Source: CAZDXJ01 sp964509475
GTDB taxonomy: Bacteria; Pseudomonadota; Gammaproteobacteria; Methylococcales; Methylomonadaceae
NCBI GenBank assembly: GCA_964509475.1
Contig: CAZDXJ010000023.1
Coordinates: forward strand, 1 to 30,988
Direction of reading: 5' to 3'
DNA: 30,988 nt
Made by a program: the position numbers and the translations under genes. This document shows positions 23,511-30,887 of the stretch, one piece after another. The notes under the pieces are model-generated. The model saw only the letters and a list, made by a program, of their open reading frames with translations. It ran no database searches and was not told the DNA's origin. Every line of letters starts with the position of its first letter. The stretch's first letter is position 1.

Positions 23511-24320
23511 ATGAGTTGGTTAGGTAAAATTCTTGGTGGGGCTTTTGGATTTTTTATGGGCGGGCCATTGGGAGCCATGTTAGGCGCGGCGGTTGGACAT
23601 CAATTCGATCTGGGTATGGATAATATGGAAAGGCTGGGCACGGAGCAGCTGAATCCGGGGGAGCAGCGGCGTGTGCAAATGGCGTTTTTTAGCGCGACAT
23701 TTTCCGTTATGGGCCATATTGCCAAAGCGGATGGACGGGTTACCAAGGCTGAGATCAACATGGCTGAACGGGTCATGGATCAGTTAATGATCTCAGGAGA
23801 GATGCGGCAAACAGCAATTAATCTTTTTCAGCAAGGGAAAGCGGCGGACTTTCCTCTGGATGAGGTATTGCAACAATTTCTCAGGGAATGCCAGCAGCAT
23901 AGAAACCTGTTGCTTATGTTTATCGAAATACAGATTCAGGCGGCTTTTGCCGATGGCCGCATCGATGCGCTGGAAAACCGGTTATTATCGCATATTTGCG
24001 CACGATTACGGATATCCCGTTTTGAATATGAATTGCTCAAAAAACAGATACAGGCGCAGCAACGGTTTTACGGACAGGGTTATCAACAGGCCAAAACCCG
24101 GCGCCAGCCCCGTCTTGATGATGCTTATGCGGTATTGGGCGTTGATGCCCGATCCAGCAATGATGAAATCAAAAAGGCTTATCGGCGTTTGATGAGTCAG
24201 AATCATCCCGATAAGTTGGTTGCCAAGGGGTTGCCGGAAGAAATGATGAGGCTGGCCAAGGAAAAAACCCAAAAAATCAGAAAGGCCTATGAGGTTATTC
24301 GGGAAGCCAGAAAGTTTTAG
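23511..24320 (+). CDS. djlA: DjlA-like membrane-anchored co-chaperone
   Basis: J-domain protein that stimulates DnaK at the inner membrane, 269 residues. A Gly-rich hydrophobic N-terminal segment (LGGAFGFFMGGPLGAMLGAAVGH, about 8-30) is the DjlA-type transmembrane dimerisation helix. A TerB-like helical domain follows (about 55-170) with the paired acidic motifs AKADGRVTKAEI and FADGRIDALE. The C-terminal J domain (204-269) contains the essential HPD at 232-234 and KIRKAYEVI. All DjlA parts are in order and the length matches E. coli (271). Start ATG at 23511 with GAGAG just upstream. Confidence 0.94.
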   Translation: MSWLGKILGGAFGFFMGGPLGAMLGAAVGHQFDLGMDNMERLGTEQLNPGEQRRVQMAFFSATFSVMGHIAKADGRVTKAEINMAERVMDQLMISGEMRQTAINLFQQGKAADFPLDEVLQQFLRECQQHRNLLLMFIEIQIQAAFADGRIDALENRLLSHICARLRISRFEYELLKKQIQAQQRFYGQGYQQAKTRRQPRLDDAYAVLGVDARSSNDEIKKAYRRLMSQNHPDKLVAKGLPEEMMRLAKEKTQKIRKAYEVIREARKF

Positions 24321-24351
24321 ATGCTTTGAATGGCTATGTAATGGCTTACGC

Positions 24352-24405
24352 GATTACGAATGTGGAAAATGAATCAGCCATCGGCAGGAAACGCTTGCCG
24401 GAACC
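24352..24405 (+). repeat. Diverged head module of the composite repeat
   Basis: GATTACGAATGTGGAAAATG and the following CATCGGCAGGAAACGCTTGCCGG align with the start of copy 1 (13663 onward: GGTTACGAATGCGGAAAATA). A more diverged relative, TAACGAAAGCGGGAAATGAA, is at 8631-8650. The module lies 30 bases before a full palindromic element. Confidence 0.5.
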
Positions 24406-24435
24406 ACCCAGCCCCCTGTTTTTTTAGGTATCGAG

Positions 24436-24620
24436 GTAACGACTCACCCGGTTGTGTTGTCGCCGGCGCAGGTCATTGATTGATCAGGATACGTGCATAC
24501 ATCCATGGCGTTCTGCATAACATCCTAAGTTATGCAAGCCCAGCTCTTCCGTGGAAGGGCTGGGCAAGCCTGATAAATCAACAACCTGCACCGGCTTTTC
24601 AGAGGGGGTGAGTCGATACC
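24436..24620 (+). repeat. Palindromic dispersed element, full copy
   Basis: About 185 bp. Ends GTAACGACTCACCC and GGGTGAGTCGATACC are inverted repeats (13 of 14). The next inner segments, GCCGGCGCAGGTCATTGATT and its counterpart near 24575-24596, are also inverted. The centre is a hairpin around CCCAGCTCTTCC-GT-GGAAGGGCTGGG. No clear target duplication; GGTATCGA just upstream looks like another truncated end. Confidence 0.8.
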
Positions 24621-24710
24621 TCTAAGTTATTTTAAAAACCAGGATATCCATTGTTATGCCTCACAGCCAGCCATTAAGTTAAGCCGTTTTGTTGAATTTG
24701 GTGATGGAGG

Positions 24711-24732
24711 GTAGGTGCGGATTTATCCGCAC
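24711..24732 (+). repeat. REP-like palindrome, GTAG family
   Basis: GTAG followed by the hairpin GTGCGGATTTATCCGCAC (18-base near-perfect palindrome). The first 18 bases equal the lower strand of 1518-1535. Confidence 0.6.
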
Positions 24733-24973
24733 AGTGCGAATCTCCTGTATGCCGCCAGGCAGACCAATGGACAGGTCCCCAATTCGCCTTTTTTAGTCCA
24801 GTGGCAGTGGTGCGGAGATGATGTGTCAGCGGGATTATCTGTCAAAAGGTTTGCATGATGCGCTGATTGATTGCAGTTCAAACCGGGTGGTGGAGGATAA
24901 TCCTTCAGCGATCAGGGGGCTGTGATCGGCTATACTGATAGCTTGTTCCAGGTTAAATATGAAGGGAGTAAGA

Positions 24974-25342
24974 GTGGATTTACAAAATATGACAAAGCGG
25001 ATAGCTCTTGGGTTATTTGCAATGCACATGGGCGGCTGTGCTATAACACCGCCGGCGGATGGCCCGGTCAGTCGTGAAAAATTGTTGCTGGAAGCCGGCT
25101 TCCAGAAACATGTTGCCGATAGCCGGGAAAAAACGGCTGACTTGCAATCCATGCCTCAACATGAGTTGTTCTTCCGGGAACAAGGCGGTAGCTTCAATTA
25201 TTTGTACGCAGATGCCGAGGGTTGTCATTGCTGGTTTACCGGAACCCGGCAGAACCTTCAGCGTTTCAAGGCGCTCAAGGCGGTTGCGGAGCAATCAGCC
25301 CGGAAAAAACCGAGTCCGGCTCTGGATTGGTATTGGCCGTAA
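24974..25342 (+). CDS. Small lipoprotein upstream of cti (hypothetical)
   Basis: About 122 residues. A short n-region (MDLQNMTKR) and hydrophobic stretch lead to the lipobox MGGC, so it should be a lipoprotein. The mature part has EKLLLEAGFQKH, then LFFREQGGSFNYLYADAEGCHCWFTG, and a Lys/Arg-rich helical end. The pattern of an AGF helix followed by a strand and a Y-x-D-x-x-G-C-x-C turn recurs, as I recall, in small proteobacterial lipoproteins of unknown function. The Cys pair (GCHC) could bind metal or form a disulfide. The GTG at 24974 is preferred since AAGGGAG stands five bases upstream; ATG 24959 and ATG 24989 are alternatives. It precedes cti by three bases, so the two are co-translated and may work together. 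Confidence 0.7.
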   Translation: MDLQNMTKRIALGLFAMHMGGCAITPPADGPVSREKLLLEAGFQKHVADSREKTADLQSMPQHELFFREQGGSFNYLYADAEGCHCWFTGTRQNLQRFKALKAVAEQSARKKPSPALDWYWP

Positions 25343-25345
25343 ATT

Positions 25346-27772
25346 ATGGCCAAATTTGTTGCTTCCAGGTGGCAGTGTTACCTGGCTTTATTGTTGATTA
25401 TCAGTGGTTGTGCCACGGCGCTTAAAGTCATTGATTATCACGAACTGTACGGCCCGGCCGAACCCAGGCAGCGGATTCTGCCGGTGCAGGCTTATCGGCA
25501 TGAGCTTGCTCAGGGCAAGGTTTCATTTGCCGATGAGATCAAACCGGTTCTGGATTCCCGCTGTGTGGTTTGTCACAGTTGTTACGATGCGCCTTGTCAA
25601 TTGAAGCTGAATTCCATGGAAGGTCTGGACAGGGGCGCGAGCCGGCAAAAGGTTTATGATGGCAAACGGCTTGAGGCGGCCCGTCCGACCCGGTTGTTTA
25701 TTGATGCCGGCGATACCTTTTCCTGGCGGCAGCGCGGGTTTTATCCGGTTTTGAATGAGCGCGAGCAATCGGTGACGGCGAATCTGGATAATTCGCTCCT
25801 GGTCAAGATGCTGCAGTTGAAACGGCTCTATCCGCTGCCGAAGAGGGATAAACTTGATGATGTGTTTGATCTGGAGCTCAACCGTGAATTGCAATGTCCG
25901 GATATCGATGAATTTGCTGGTTTTCAGCACGATCACCCGTTATGGGGTATGCCTTATGCGATGCCGGCGCTGACGCTGGATGAAGAATACACATTGCTAA
26001 AATGGGTAGAACAAGGCGCTCATACCGGGGTAAAACCGCCTTTGTCGCAACAGGCGCAAGCGGCGATCAGGTTGTGGGAAAACTTTTTCAATGGCGCTTC
26101 GCTGAAACAGAAACTGGTGGCGCGTTATATTTATGAACATTTGTTTTTAGGGCATCTGCATTTCCAGGGCCATCCCGATCAGGAGTTTTATCGTTTGGTG
26201 CGCTCTAAAACGCCACCCGGTACGGCTATTGAAGAAATTTCGACAGTACGGCCGTATGACGATCCGGGGATTGAGCCGTTTTATTACCGTCTGCGCCCGG
26301 TTACAGCAACGATTGTTGATAAAACCCATATTGTTTATACCTTGAGCCGTGAAAAAATGGCGCGGTGGCAGGCGCTGTTCTTTCAGCCTGATTATAGCGT
26401 TTCCCGTTTGCCGCCGTATAAAACAGAATTGGCCGCCAATCCGTTCAAGACCTTTCAGGATATTCCACGCACTTCCCGTTATAAATTTTTGTTGGACGAT
26501 GCTGCTTTTTTTGTATCCGGATTTATCAAAGGTCCGGTATGCCGGGGCCAGGTGGCGCTGAATGTGATCAGGGATCGTTTCTGGGTCGTGTTTCTGGATC
26601 CGGAACTGGATGCAAAATTGCAAATCACCCGGGAATTTGATCAGTTTCTGGCGGCACAGGATTTGAGTTTACCGGCCGGGGATGGCGATCAAATCGGTTT
26701 GCTCAAATGGCGGCAATTCGACCGTTTGGCCAGCGATTATTTACAAAAGAAAGAGAAGTTTGCCAACTGGATTTTCAATCACTATGGCGGCGTGCGGTTA
26801 AGCGCTATCTGGGATGGCGGTGGCCACAACCGTAATGCCGCGTTGACGGTATTCCGGCATTTTGACAGCGCTACCGTTGTACAAGGGTTTATCGGCAAAA
26901 CACCGTTGACGGCCTGGGTGGTTGATTATCCGATTTTTGAGCGGCTCCATTATTTGCTGGTTGCCGGGTTCAATGTTTATGGCTCGTTGGCACATCAATT
27001 GGCGACACGCAGTTATATGGATTATTTACGCATGGGAGCGGAAAACAATTTTTTAAGATTTATGCCCAGGGCGCAGCGTAAAACGATTTATGATCAGTGG
27101 TACCGGGGTATTACCGGAAAGATGGCAACGGTTTTTCACAAGCCGTTCTATAGCGCCGGTTATGAAACCGGCATCGATTATCAAACGGATGCGCCGAAAA
27201 CGGAATTTTTTGCACGCCTCAGGACACGTTTTGGCCGGGCTGCCGGTGCAGTCGATTACCTGAATGACTGTGGAAAAAGCGCTTGCATACGGCCTGGAGC
27301 GAACGATGTACAGCGTCAGGCGGATCAGCAGATGGCTAAAATTGCGCAGCTGCACGGCGCGTTTTTGGATATATTGCCTGAAATTTCATTTGTGCGGGTG
27401 AAAACCGATCCGGGTGAGGATGATTTGGTTTACACCTTGTTGCTGAACAAGGCGCTGAAAAATACCGCCATCATGTTTCTGGAAGATATGCGCAGGCTTC
27501 CCGATGAAGATCGGGTGACGGTTGTTTCCGGGTTCGTCGGCAGTTATCCGAATTTTTTCTTTGTTGTGGACAAGTCGCAATTAGCTGAATTTGTTCATGA
27601 CATACAATATGCCCGGACAGAACAGGAACGGGAAAATTTTTATAAAATCTATGGCGTCCGGCGTACCCGGAATGATATTTGGACACAAATGGATTGGTTC
27701 AATGTTCAACATAAACGTTATCGTGGTTTGTCAGCCGGAATTTTTGATATAAGCCGGTACCGGAATTTGTGA
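25346..27772 (+). CDS. cti: Fatty acid cis/trans isomerase Cti (c-type cytochrome)
   Basis: Periplasmic haem enzyme that converts cis to trans unsaturated acyl chains of membrane phospholipids, a rapid defence against solvents and heat. The 808-residue protein carries a c-type haem site CVVCH (73-77), followed by two further Cys (SCYDAPC). The long catalytic region shows family-like stretches such as DHPLWGMPYAMPALT, then SRYKFLLDDAAFFVSGFIKGPVCRGQVALNVI, and GGGHNRNAALTVFRHFDSATV. The N-terminus ends in ISGC (Cys22), a lipobox, so this version may be lipid-anchored, unlike the cleaved soluble form described in Pseudomonas. No separate ribosome site is seen; the gene follows the small lipoprotein by three bases. 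Its 3' end overlaps the convergent hydrolase gene by 74 bases. Confidence 0.92.
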   Translation: MAKFVASRWQCYLALLLIISGCATALKVIDYHELYGPAEPRQRILPVQAYRHELAQGKVSFADEIKPVLDSRCVVCHSCYDAPCQLKLNSMEGLDRGASRQKVYDGKRLEAARPTRLFIDAGDTFSWRQRGFYPVLNEREQSVTANLDNSLLVKMLQLKRLYPLPKRDKLDDVFDLELNRELQCPDIDEFAGFQHDHPLWGMPYAMPALTLDEEYTLLKWVEQGAHTGVKPPLSQQAQAAIRLWENFFNGASLKQKLVARYIYEHLFLGHLHFQGHPDQEFYRLVRSKTPPGTAIEEISTVRPYDDPGIEPFYYRLRPVTATIVDKTHIVYTLSREKMARWQALFFQPDYSVSRLPPYKTELAANPFKTFQDIPRTSRYKFLLDDAAFFVSGFIKGPVCRGQVALNVIRDRFWVVFLDPELDAKLQITREFDQFLAAQDLSLPAGDGDQIGLLKWRQFDRLASDYLQKKEKFANWIFNHYGGVRLSAIWDGGGHNRNAALTVFRHFDSATVVQGFIGKTPLTAWVVDYPIFERLHYLLVAGFNVYGSLAHQLATRSYMDYLRMGAENNFLRFMPRAQRKTIYDQWYRGITGKMATVFHKPFYSAGYETGIDYQTDAPKTEFFARLRTRFGRAAGAVDYLNDCGKSACIRPGANDVQRQADQQMAKIAQLHGAFLDILPEISFVRVKTDPGEDDLVYTLLLNKALKNTAIMFLEDMRRLPDEDRVTVVSGFVGSYPNFFFVVDKSQLAEFVHDIQYARTEQERENFYKIYGVRRTRNDIWTQMDWFNVQHKRYRGLSAGIFDISRYRNL

Positions 27773-28796
27773 ACGTATCCAGTAGCTCCAGCCCCCTGCG
27801 ATCAGCCCGGGAAGGGAGGGGGTGGCCGGGGTGTTGTATCCAGTTGTAAATATCCTGCCAGACCAGAGGAGCCTGCCGATCACGCAGCAGCATATGGTAC
27901 CCTTGCGGATACAAAGCCAGGGTTTTGGATTGTTGTCTATTGCGCATGAATTGGCGTAGAAATGCTGTGGTTGCCTGCATCGGAATGATTTGGTCGTGCT
28001 CACCATAGAGCAAAAGTGTTGTTTGTCTTGTATTTTCAGCCGCCAACAGGGCAGCATCCATCAAATTGGCCAGGCCATAAATGGCATCGATCCGGGTTTC
28101 CTTGATGACCAAAGGATCGCGGCTTAATGCGTTCAACATTTCGATATTATCCGATGCCTGTATTTCCAGGCTTGCTCCGGTTACGGTCAGCCAGGGCAGG
28201 GTATGGGCCAATGCCGATAATAAAAACCGCTGATACCAGGGCATGGTTTGGCGGGCCCAGACCGCTGGAGCGGCCAGGATAAGGCCGTTGATCGGCAGGT
28301 TCGGGTAAAATGCCGCCGTGACGATGGCTACGGCACCACCCATGCTTTCGCCTAACAGAAACAGGGGTAAGTCTGGGTGCTTCTCCCGAACCCGTTGTAC
28401 AAACAAATGGAGATCTTGTTTATACGCCTCAACACCGCTCCAAAATCCAGGCTTGGGGCTGGCGCCAAAACCACGTTGGTCGTAGGCATAACAATGAATA
28501 CCCTGGTTTTTGAAATAACTGCCGGGTTGCTGGAAAAAATTACTGTAATCGTTGAAACCATGCAGAGCAATCAATACCGCTTTGGTTTTATCGGGTTCAG
28601 GCGACCATTGTTTTAATGGCAAGGCAGTGCCATCGTAGCTGACAAAACGATCATCCAGAATAGAACCGGAAGTGGTGCGTTGTCCGGGCGGGTGGAGCAT
28701 GGGTGTACATCCGCAAAGCCAGGTAAAAACAGCCAGCAGAAAAAAATGCTTTTTGGTGAATGGATTGAATTGAGGCATAATATCGAATAAATTCAT
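27699..28796 (-). CDS. Lipoprotein alpha/beta hydrolase (monoacylglycerol lipase / lysophospholipase-like)
   Basis: Serine hydrolase of 365 residues of the monoacylglycerol lipase type. The signal segment (FFLLAVFTWLCGC) ends in a lipobox, so Cys30 is probably acylated. The catalytic triad is Ser151 in LGESMGG, Asp268 in YGEHDQIIP and His301 in GYHMLLRD. LHGFNDYSNFF (78-88) supplies the oxyanion hole, and AYDQRGFGAS is typical of the family. Substrates are likely lysophospholipids or monoglycerides. The start at 28796 or the ATG at 28778 are both possible; neither has a strong ribosome site. The last 24 codons overlap the end of cti on the other strand. Adjacent to cti, it may share a role in membrane lipid turnover (inference). 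Confidence 0.86.
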   Translation of the reverse strand: MNLFDIMPQFNPFTKKHFFLLAVFTWLCGCTPMLHPPGQRTTSGSILDDRFVSYDGTALPLKQWSPEPDKTKAVLIALHGFNDYSNFFQQPGSYFKNQGIHCYAYDQRGFGASPKPGFWSGVEAYKQDLHLFVQRVREKHPDLPLFLLGESMGGAVAIVTAAFYPNLPINGLILAAPAVWARQTMPWYQRFLLSALAHTLPWLTVTGASLEIQASDNIEMLNALSRDPLVIKETRIDAIYGLANLMDAALLAAENTRQTTLLLYGEHDQIIPMQATTAFLRQFMRNRQQSKTLALYPQGYHMLLRDRQAPLVWQDIYNWIQHPGHPLPSRADRRGLELLDTFTNSGTGLYQKFRLTNHDNVYVEH

Positions 28797-28873
28797 TTTT
28801 TCAAGCAGTACGCTTTAATGAACAGAACCCAGCTTGTCGGCTGTGGTTTTGGATTTGTAGTCATTCAAATAAA

Positions 28874-29057
28874 GTAACGACTCACCCGGTTGTGTTGTCG
28901 CCGGCGCAGGTCATTGATTGATCAGGACACGTGCATACATCGCTGTCGTTCGGCATAACATCCCAGGTTATGCAAGCCCAGCTCTTCCGTGGAAGGGCTG
29001 GGCAAGCCTGATAAATCCACAACCTGCACCGGCTTTTCAGAGGGGTGAGTCGATACC
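28874..29057 (+). repeat. Palindromic dispersed element with 7-bp target duplication
   Basis: A 184-bp copy, nearly identical to 24436-24620, with the same inverted ends and central hairpin. It is flanked by AAATAAA on both sides (28867-28873 and 29058-29064), as expected for a transposed element. The right end lies 23 bases before the -35 box of the 4.5S RNA gene. The rest of the gap between the hydrolase gene and ffs shows no gene. Confidence 0.85.
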
Positions 29058-29080
29058 AAATAAATTTACATTGTTTTTGC

Positions 29081-29109
29081 TTGAAATAATAAAAAAATTC
29101 AACGATAAT
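29081..29109 (+). promoter_or_regulatory. Sigma-70-type promoter of the 4.5S RNA gene
   Basis: TTGAAA (29081-29086), a 17-base spacer and GATAAT (29104-29109). Transcription would start near 29116, giving a leader of about 28 bases before the mature RNA. In E. coli the 4.5S precursor likewise has a short leader removed by RNase P. The leader here contains the hairpin TTCAGCAA-TT-TTGCTGAA (29119-29136). Confidence 0.7.
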
Positions 29110-29143
29110 AACCGGCCTTTCAGCAATTTTGCTGAAACATTAT

Positions 29144-29253
29144 GGTTACCGTGTCGGTTCTCTCGCAACGATACGCTGTCAACCCCGTCAGGCCCGGAAG
29201 GGAGCAGCGGTAGCAGCGGATTCGTGTGCCGGGATGTAGCTGGCACGGTATCC
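29144..29253 (+). ncRNA. ffs: 4.5S RNA, the signal recognition particle RNA
   Basis: RNA scaffold of the bacterial SRP that binds Ffh and targets membrane proteins to the translocon. The apical loop region is conserved: GTCAGGCCCGGAAGGGAGCAGC (split here as GTCAGG, CCCGGAAGG and GAGCAGC, 29187-29208), with the GGAA tetraloop and the asymmetric internal loop. The opposite strand holds GTGTGCCGGGATGTAGC (29225-29241). The closing helix pairs GGTTACCGTG (29144-29153) with CACGGTATCC (29244-29253). Length about 110 bases, as in E. coli (114). The downstream CTTGTTTTT (29260-29268) may serve as its transcription end. It sits directly before dnaX, a placement known from other gammaproteobacteria. 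Confidence 0.95.
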
Positions 29254-29291
29254 GCCCGTCTTGTTTTTATGAATCTACCCATGAGCCTGCC

Positions 29292-30875
29292 ATGAGTTAT
29301 CAGGTTCTCGCCAGAAAATGGCGGCCACGTAATTTCGATGAAATTGTTGGCCAGCAACATGTTGTCAAATCATTAACTCATGCCTTGCTGCATGATCGTT
29401 TGCACCATGCCTATTTATTCACCGGTACCCGGGGGGTTGGCAAAACGACGCTTGCCCGGATTTTAGCGAAAGCGCTGAATTGTTTGCAACGCGAGGGTTA
29501 CAATCCTTGCGGGCAATGTGCGCTATGCCAACAGTTGGATGAAGGCCGGTTTCTTGATTTGATCGAAGTCGATGGCGCCTCCCGCACCAAAGTCGAAGAT
29601 ACCCGTGAATTGCTGGAAAATGCCCAGTATGCGCCGCAGAGCGGTAAATATAAAGTCTATTTGATCGATGAAGTGCATATGTTGTCCGGGCACAGTTTCA
29701 ATGCCTTGTTGAAAACGCTTGAAGAACCGCCAGCGCATGTCAAATTTGTGTTGGCGACCACCGATCCCCAGAAAATCCCCATTACCGTTTTGTCACGTTG
29801 TCTGCAGTTCAATTTAAAGCAATTACGACCTGATCAGATTGCGGGACAAATGCAGTTTATTTTGCAAAAAGAACAGATCAATGCCGAGGAGGACGGGCTG
29901 CGTTTATTGGCCCGTGCCGCCGATGGCAGTTTGCGCGATGGCCTGAGTTTGCTGGATCAGGCCATTGTTTATGGTAATGGCCAGGTATCGACCGATGCGG
30001 TAAGGGAAATGCTGGGCACGATTGCCCAGCATCCGGTTGATTTGTTACTGCGAGCCCTGGCGCAGCGGGATGCGGGCAAAATTCTTGCGAGAATTGATGA
30101 AATCGCGGACTTGTCGGCGGATTTTGCCGATGTTTTGCGTCAGATGTTACAAATGTTACACAAAATGGCCTGGGCGCAGGTAGTTCCGGAAGCGGTCGAG
30201 CGTGAGCAACATCCAGACACAATCATTGAATTGGCACGCTTGTTTACGGCCGAGGATATCCAGCTTTATTATCAGATGGCTTTGCTGGGACAGCGCGATT
30301 TGGAACTCGCCCCTGATCCACGAGGTGGTTTTGAAATGGTGATGCTGCGTATGCTGACGTTCAGGCCAGTACAGGCAGAGGCCGGACAACAGACACCGGT
30401 TATTCCACAAGCCGGTCGGATCGGAAAAAAATCTGCACCGGAACAGGTAGCCGGGCCTGCGTCCGGCAATGCGAATTCAACAGCGCAAAAATCTTATGAT
30501 TGGGCTGAAATGATCAAGGCCATGAAGCTGGGCAGTATGAACCGGGAGCTGGCCAATCATTGCATTTTGGAAAAAATTGATGATAATCAATGTGTGTTAT
30601 CTTTGGATCCGGCTCACAAACATTTGCTTAGTTCAAGGCTGGAACAAAAATTACAGAAAGCTATTCAGGAATATCTTTCCAGTCCTTTGAAGCTGAAAAT
30701 TGAAATCAAGGCGATTTCAGAGGCGCTGATGACGCCTGCTGTGCAGATCAATCAACAGCGTCTTGCCAGGCAGCAAGCTGCCGAGCAGGCTATTGCCGAA
30801 GATGGGAATATTCATGCGCTGAAAGAAAATTTTGATGCACGTATCATACCCGGTTCCATTGAACCTATTGAATAG
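29292..30875 (+). CDS. dnaX: DNA polymerase III subunit tau/gamma (DnaX)
   Basis: Clamp-loader ATPase and organiser of the replicase. The 527-residue product starts MSYQVLARKWRPRNFDEIVG. The AAA+ domain has Walker A GTRGVGKT (45-52), a four-Cys zinc module (Cys64, 73, 76, 79), LIDEVHML (124-131) and the SRC motif (VLSRCLQF). The oligomerisation domain ends near 360, followed by a linker and a shortened C-terminal region (E. coli tau is 643 residues). An in-frame start at 29226 would run through the 4.5S RNA gene and is rejected. In the linker, codons 379-380 (AAA AAA after GGA) form a slippery run at 30425-30431; see the separate entry. A repeat copy begins 12 bases after the stop. Confidence 0.95.
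   Translation: MSYQVLARKWRPRNFDEIVGQQHVVKSLTHALLHDRLHHAYLFTGTRGVGKTTLARILAKALNCLQREGYNPCGQCALCQQLDEGRFLDLIEVDGASRTKVEDTRELLENAQYAPQSGKYKVYLIDEVHMLSGHSFNALLKTLEEPPAHVKFVLATTDPQKIPITVLSRCLQFNLKQLRPDQIAGQMQFILQKEQINAEEDGLRLLARAADGSLRDGLSLLDQAIVYGNGQVSTDAVREMLGTIAQHPVDLLLRALAQRDAGKILARIDEIADLSADFADVLRQMLQMLHKMAWAQVVPEAVEREQHPDTIIELARLFTAEDIQLYYQMALLGQRDLELAPDPRGGFEMVMLRMLTFRPVQAEAGQQTPVIPQAGRIGKKSAPEQVAGPASGNANSTAQKSYDWAEMIKAMKLGSMNRELANHCILEKIDDNQCVLSLDPAHKHLLSSRLEQKLQKAIQEYLSSPLKLKIEIKAISEALMTPAVQINQQRLARQQAAEQAIAEDGNIHALKENFDARIIPGSIEPIE
30425..30431 (+). promoter_or_regulatory. Candidate -1 frameshift site in dnaX (gamma subunit)
   Basis: Seven A in the register A-AAA-AAA, just after the oligomerisation domain. 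A -1 slip adds 22 codons and stops at TGA 30497-30499, giving a product of 402 residues, close in design to the 431-residue E. coli gamma. A GCCGG/CCGGC hairpin (30450-30467) lies 18 bases downstream. The E. coli site is A-AAA-AAG. Confidence 0.45.
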
Positions 30876-30887
30876 ATGGGAAATTTG

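Larger units (their letters stand above)
24321..24973. other. Repeat-filled gap between djlA and the cti unit
   Basis: No gene supported. It contains a diverged head of the composite repeat (24352-24405), a full palindromic element (24436-24620) and a GTAG-type REP (24711-24732). The last 240 bases hold a possible -10 TATACT (24931-24936) for the lipoprotein gene, without a recognisable -35. Confidence 0.6.
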
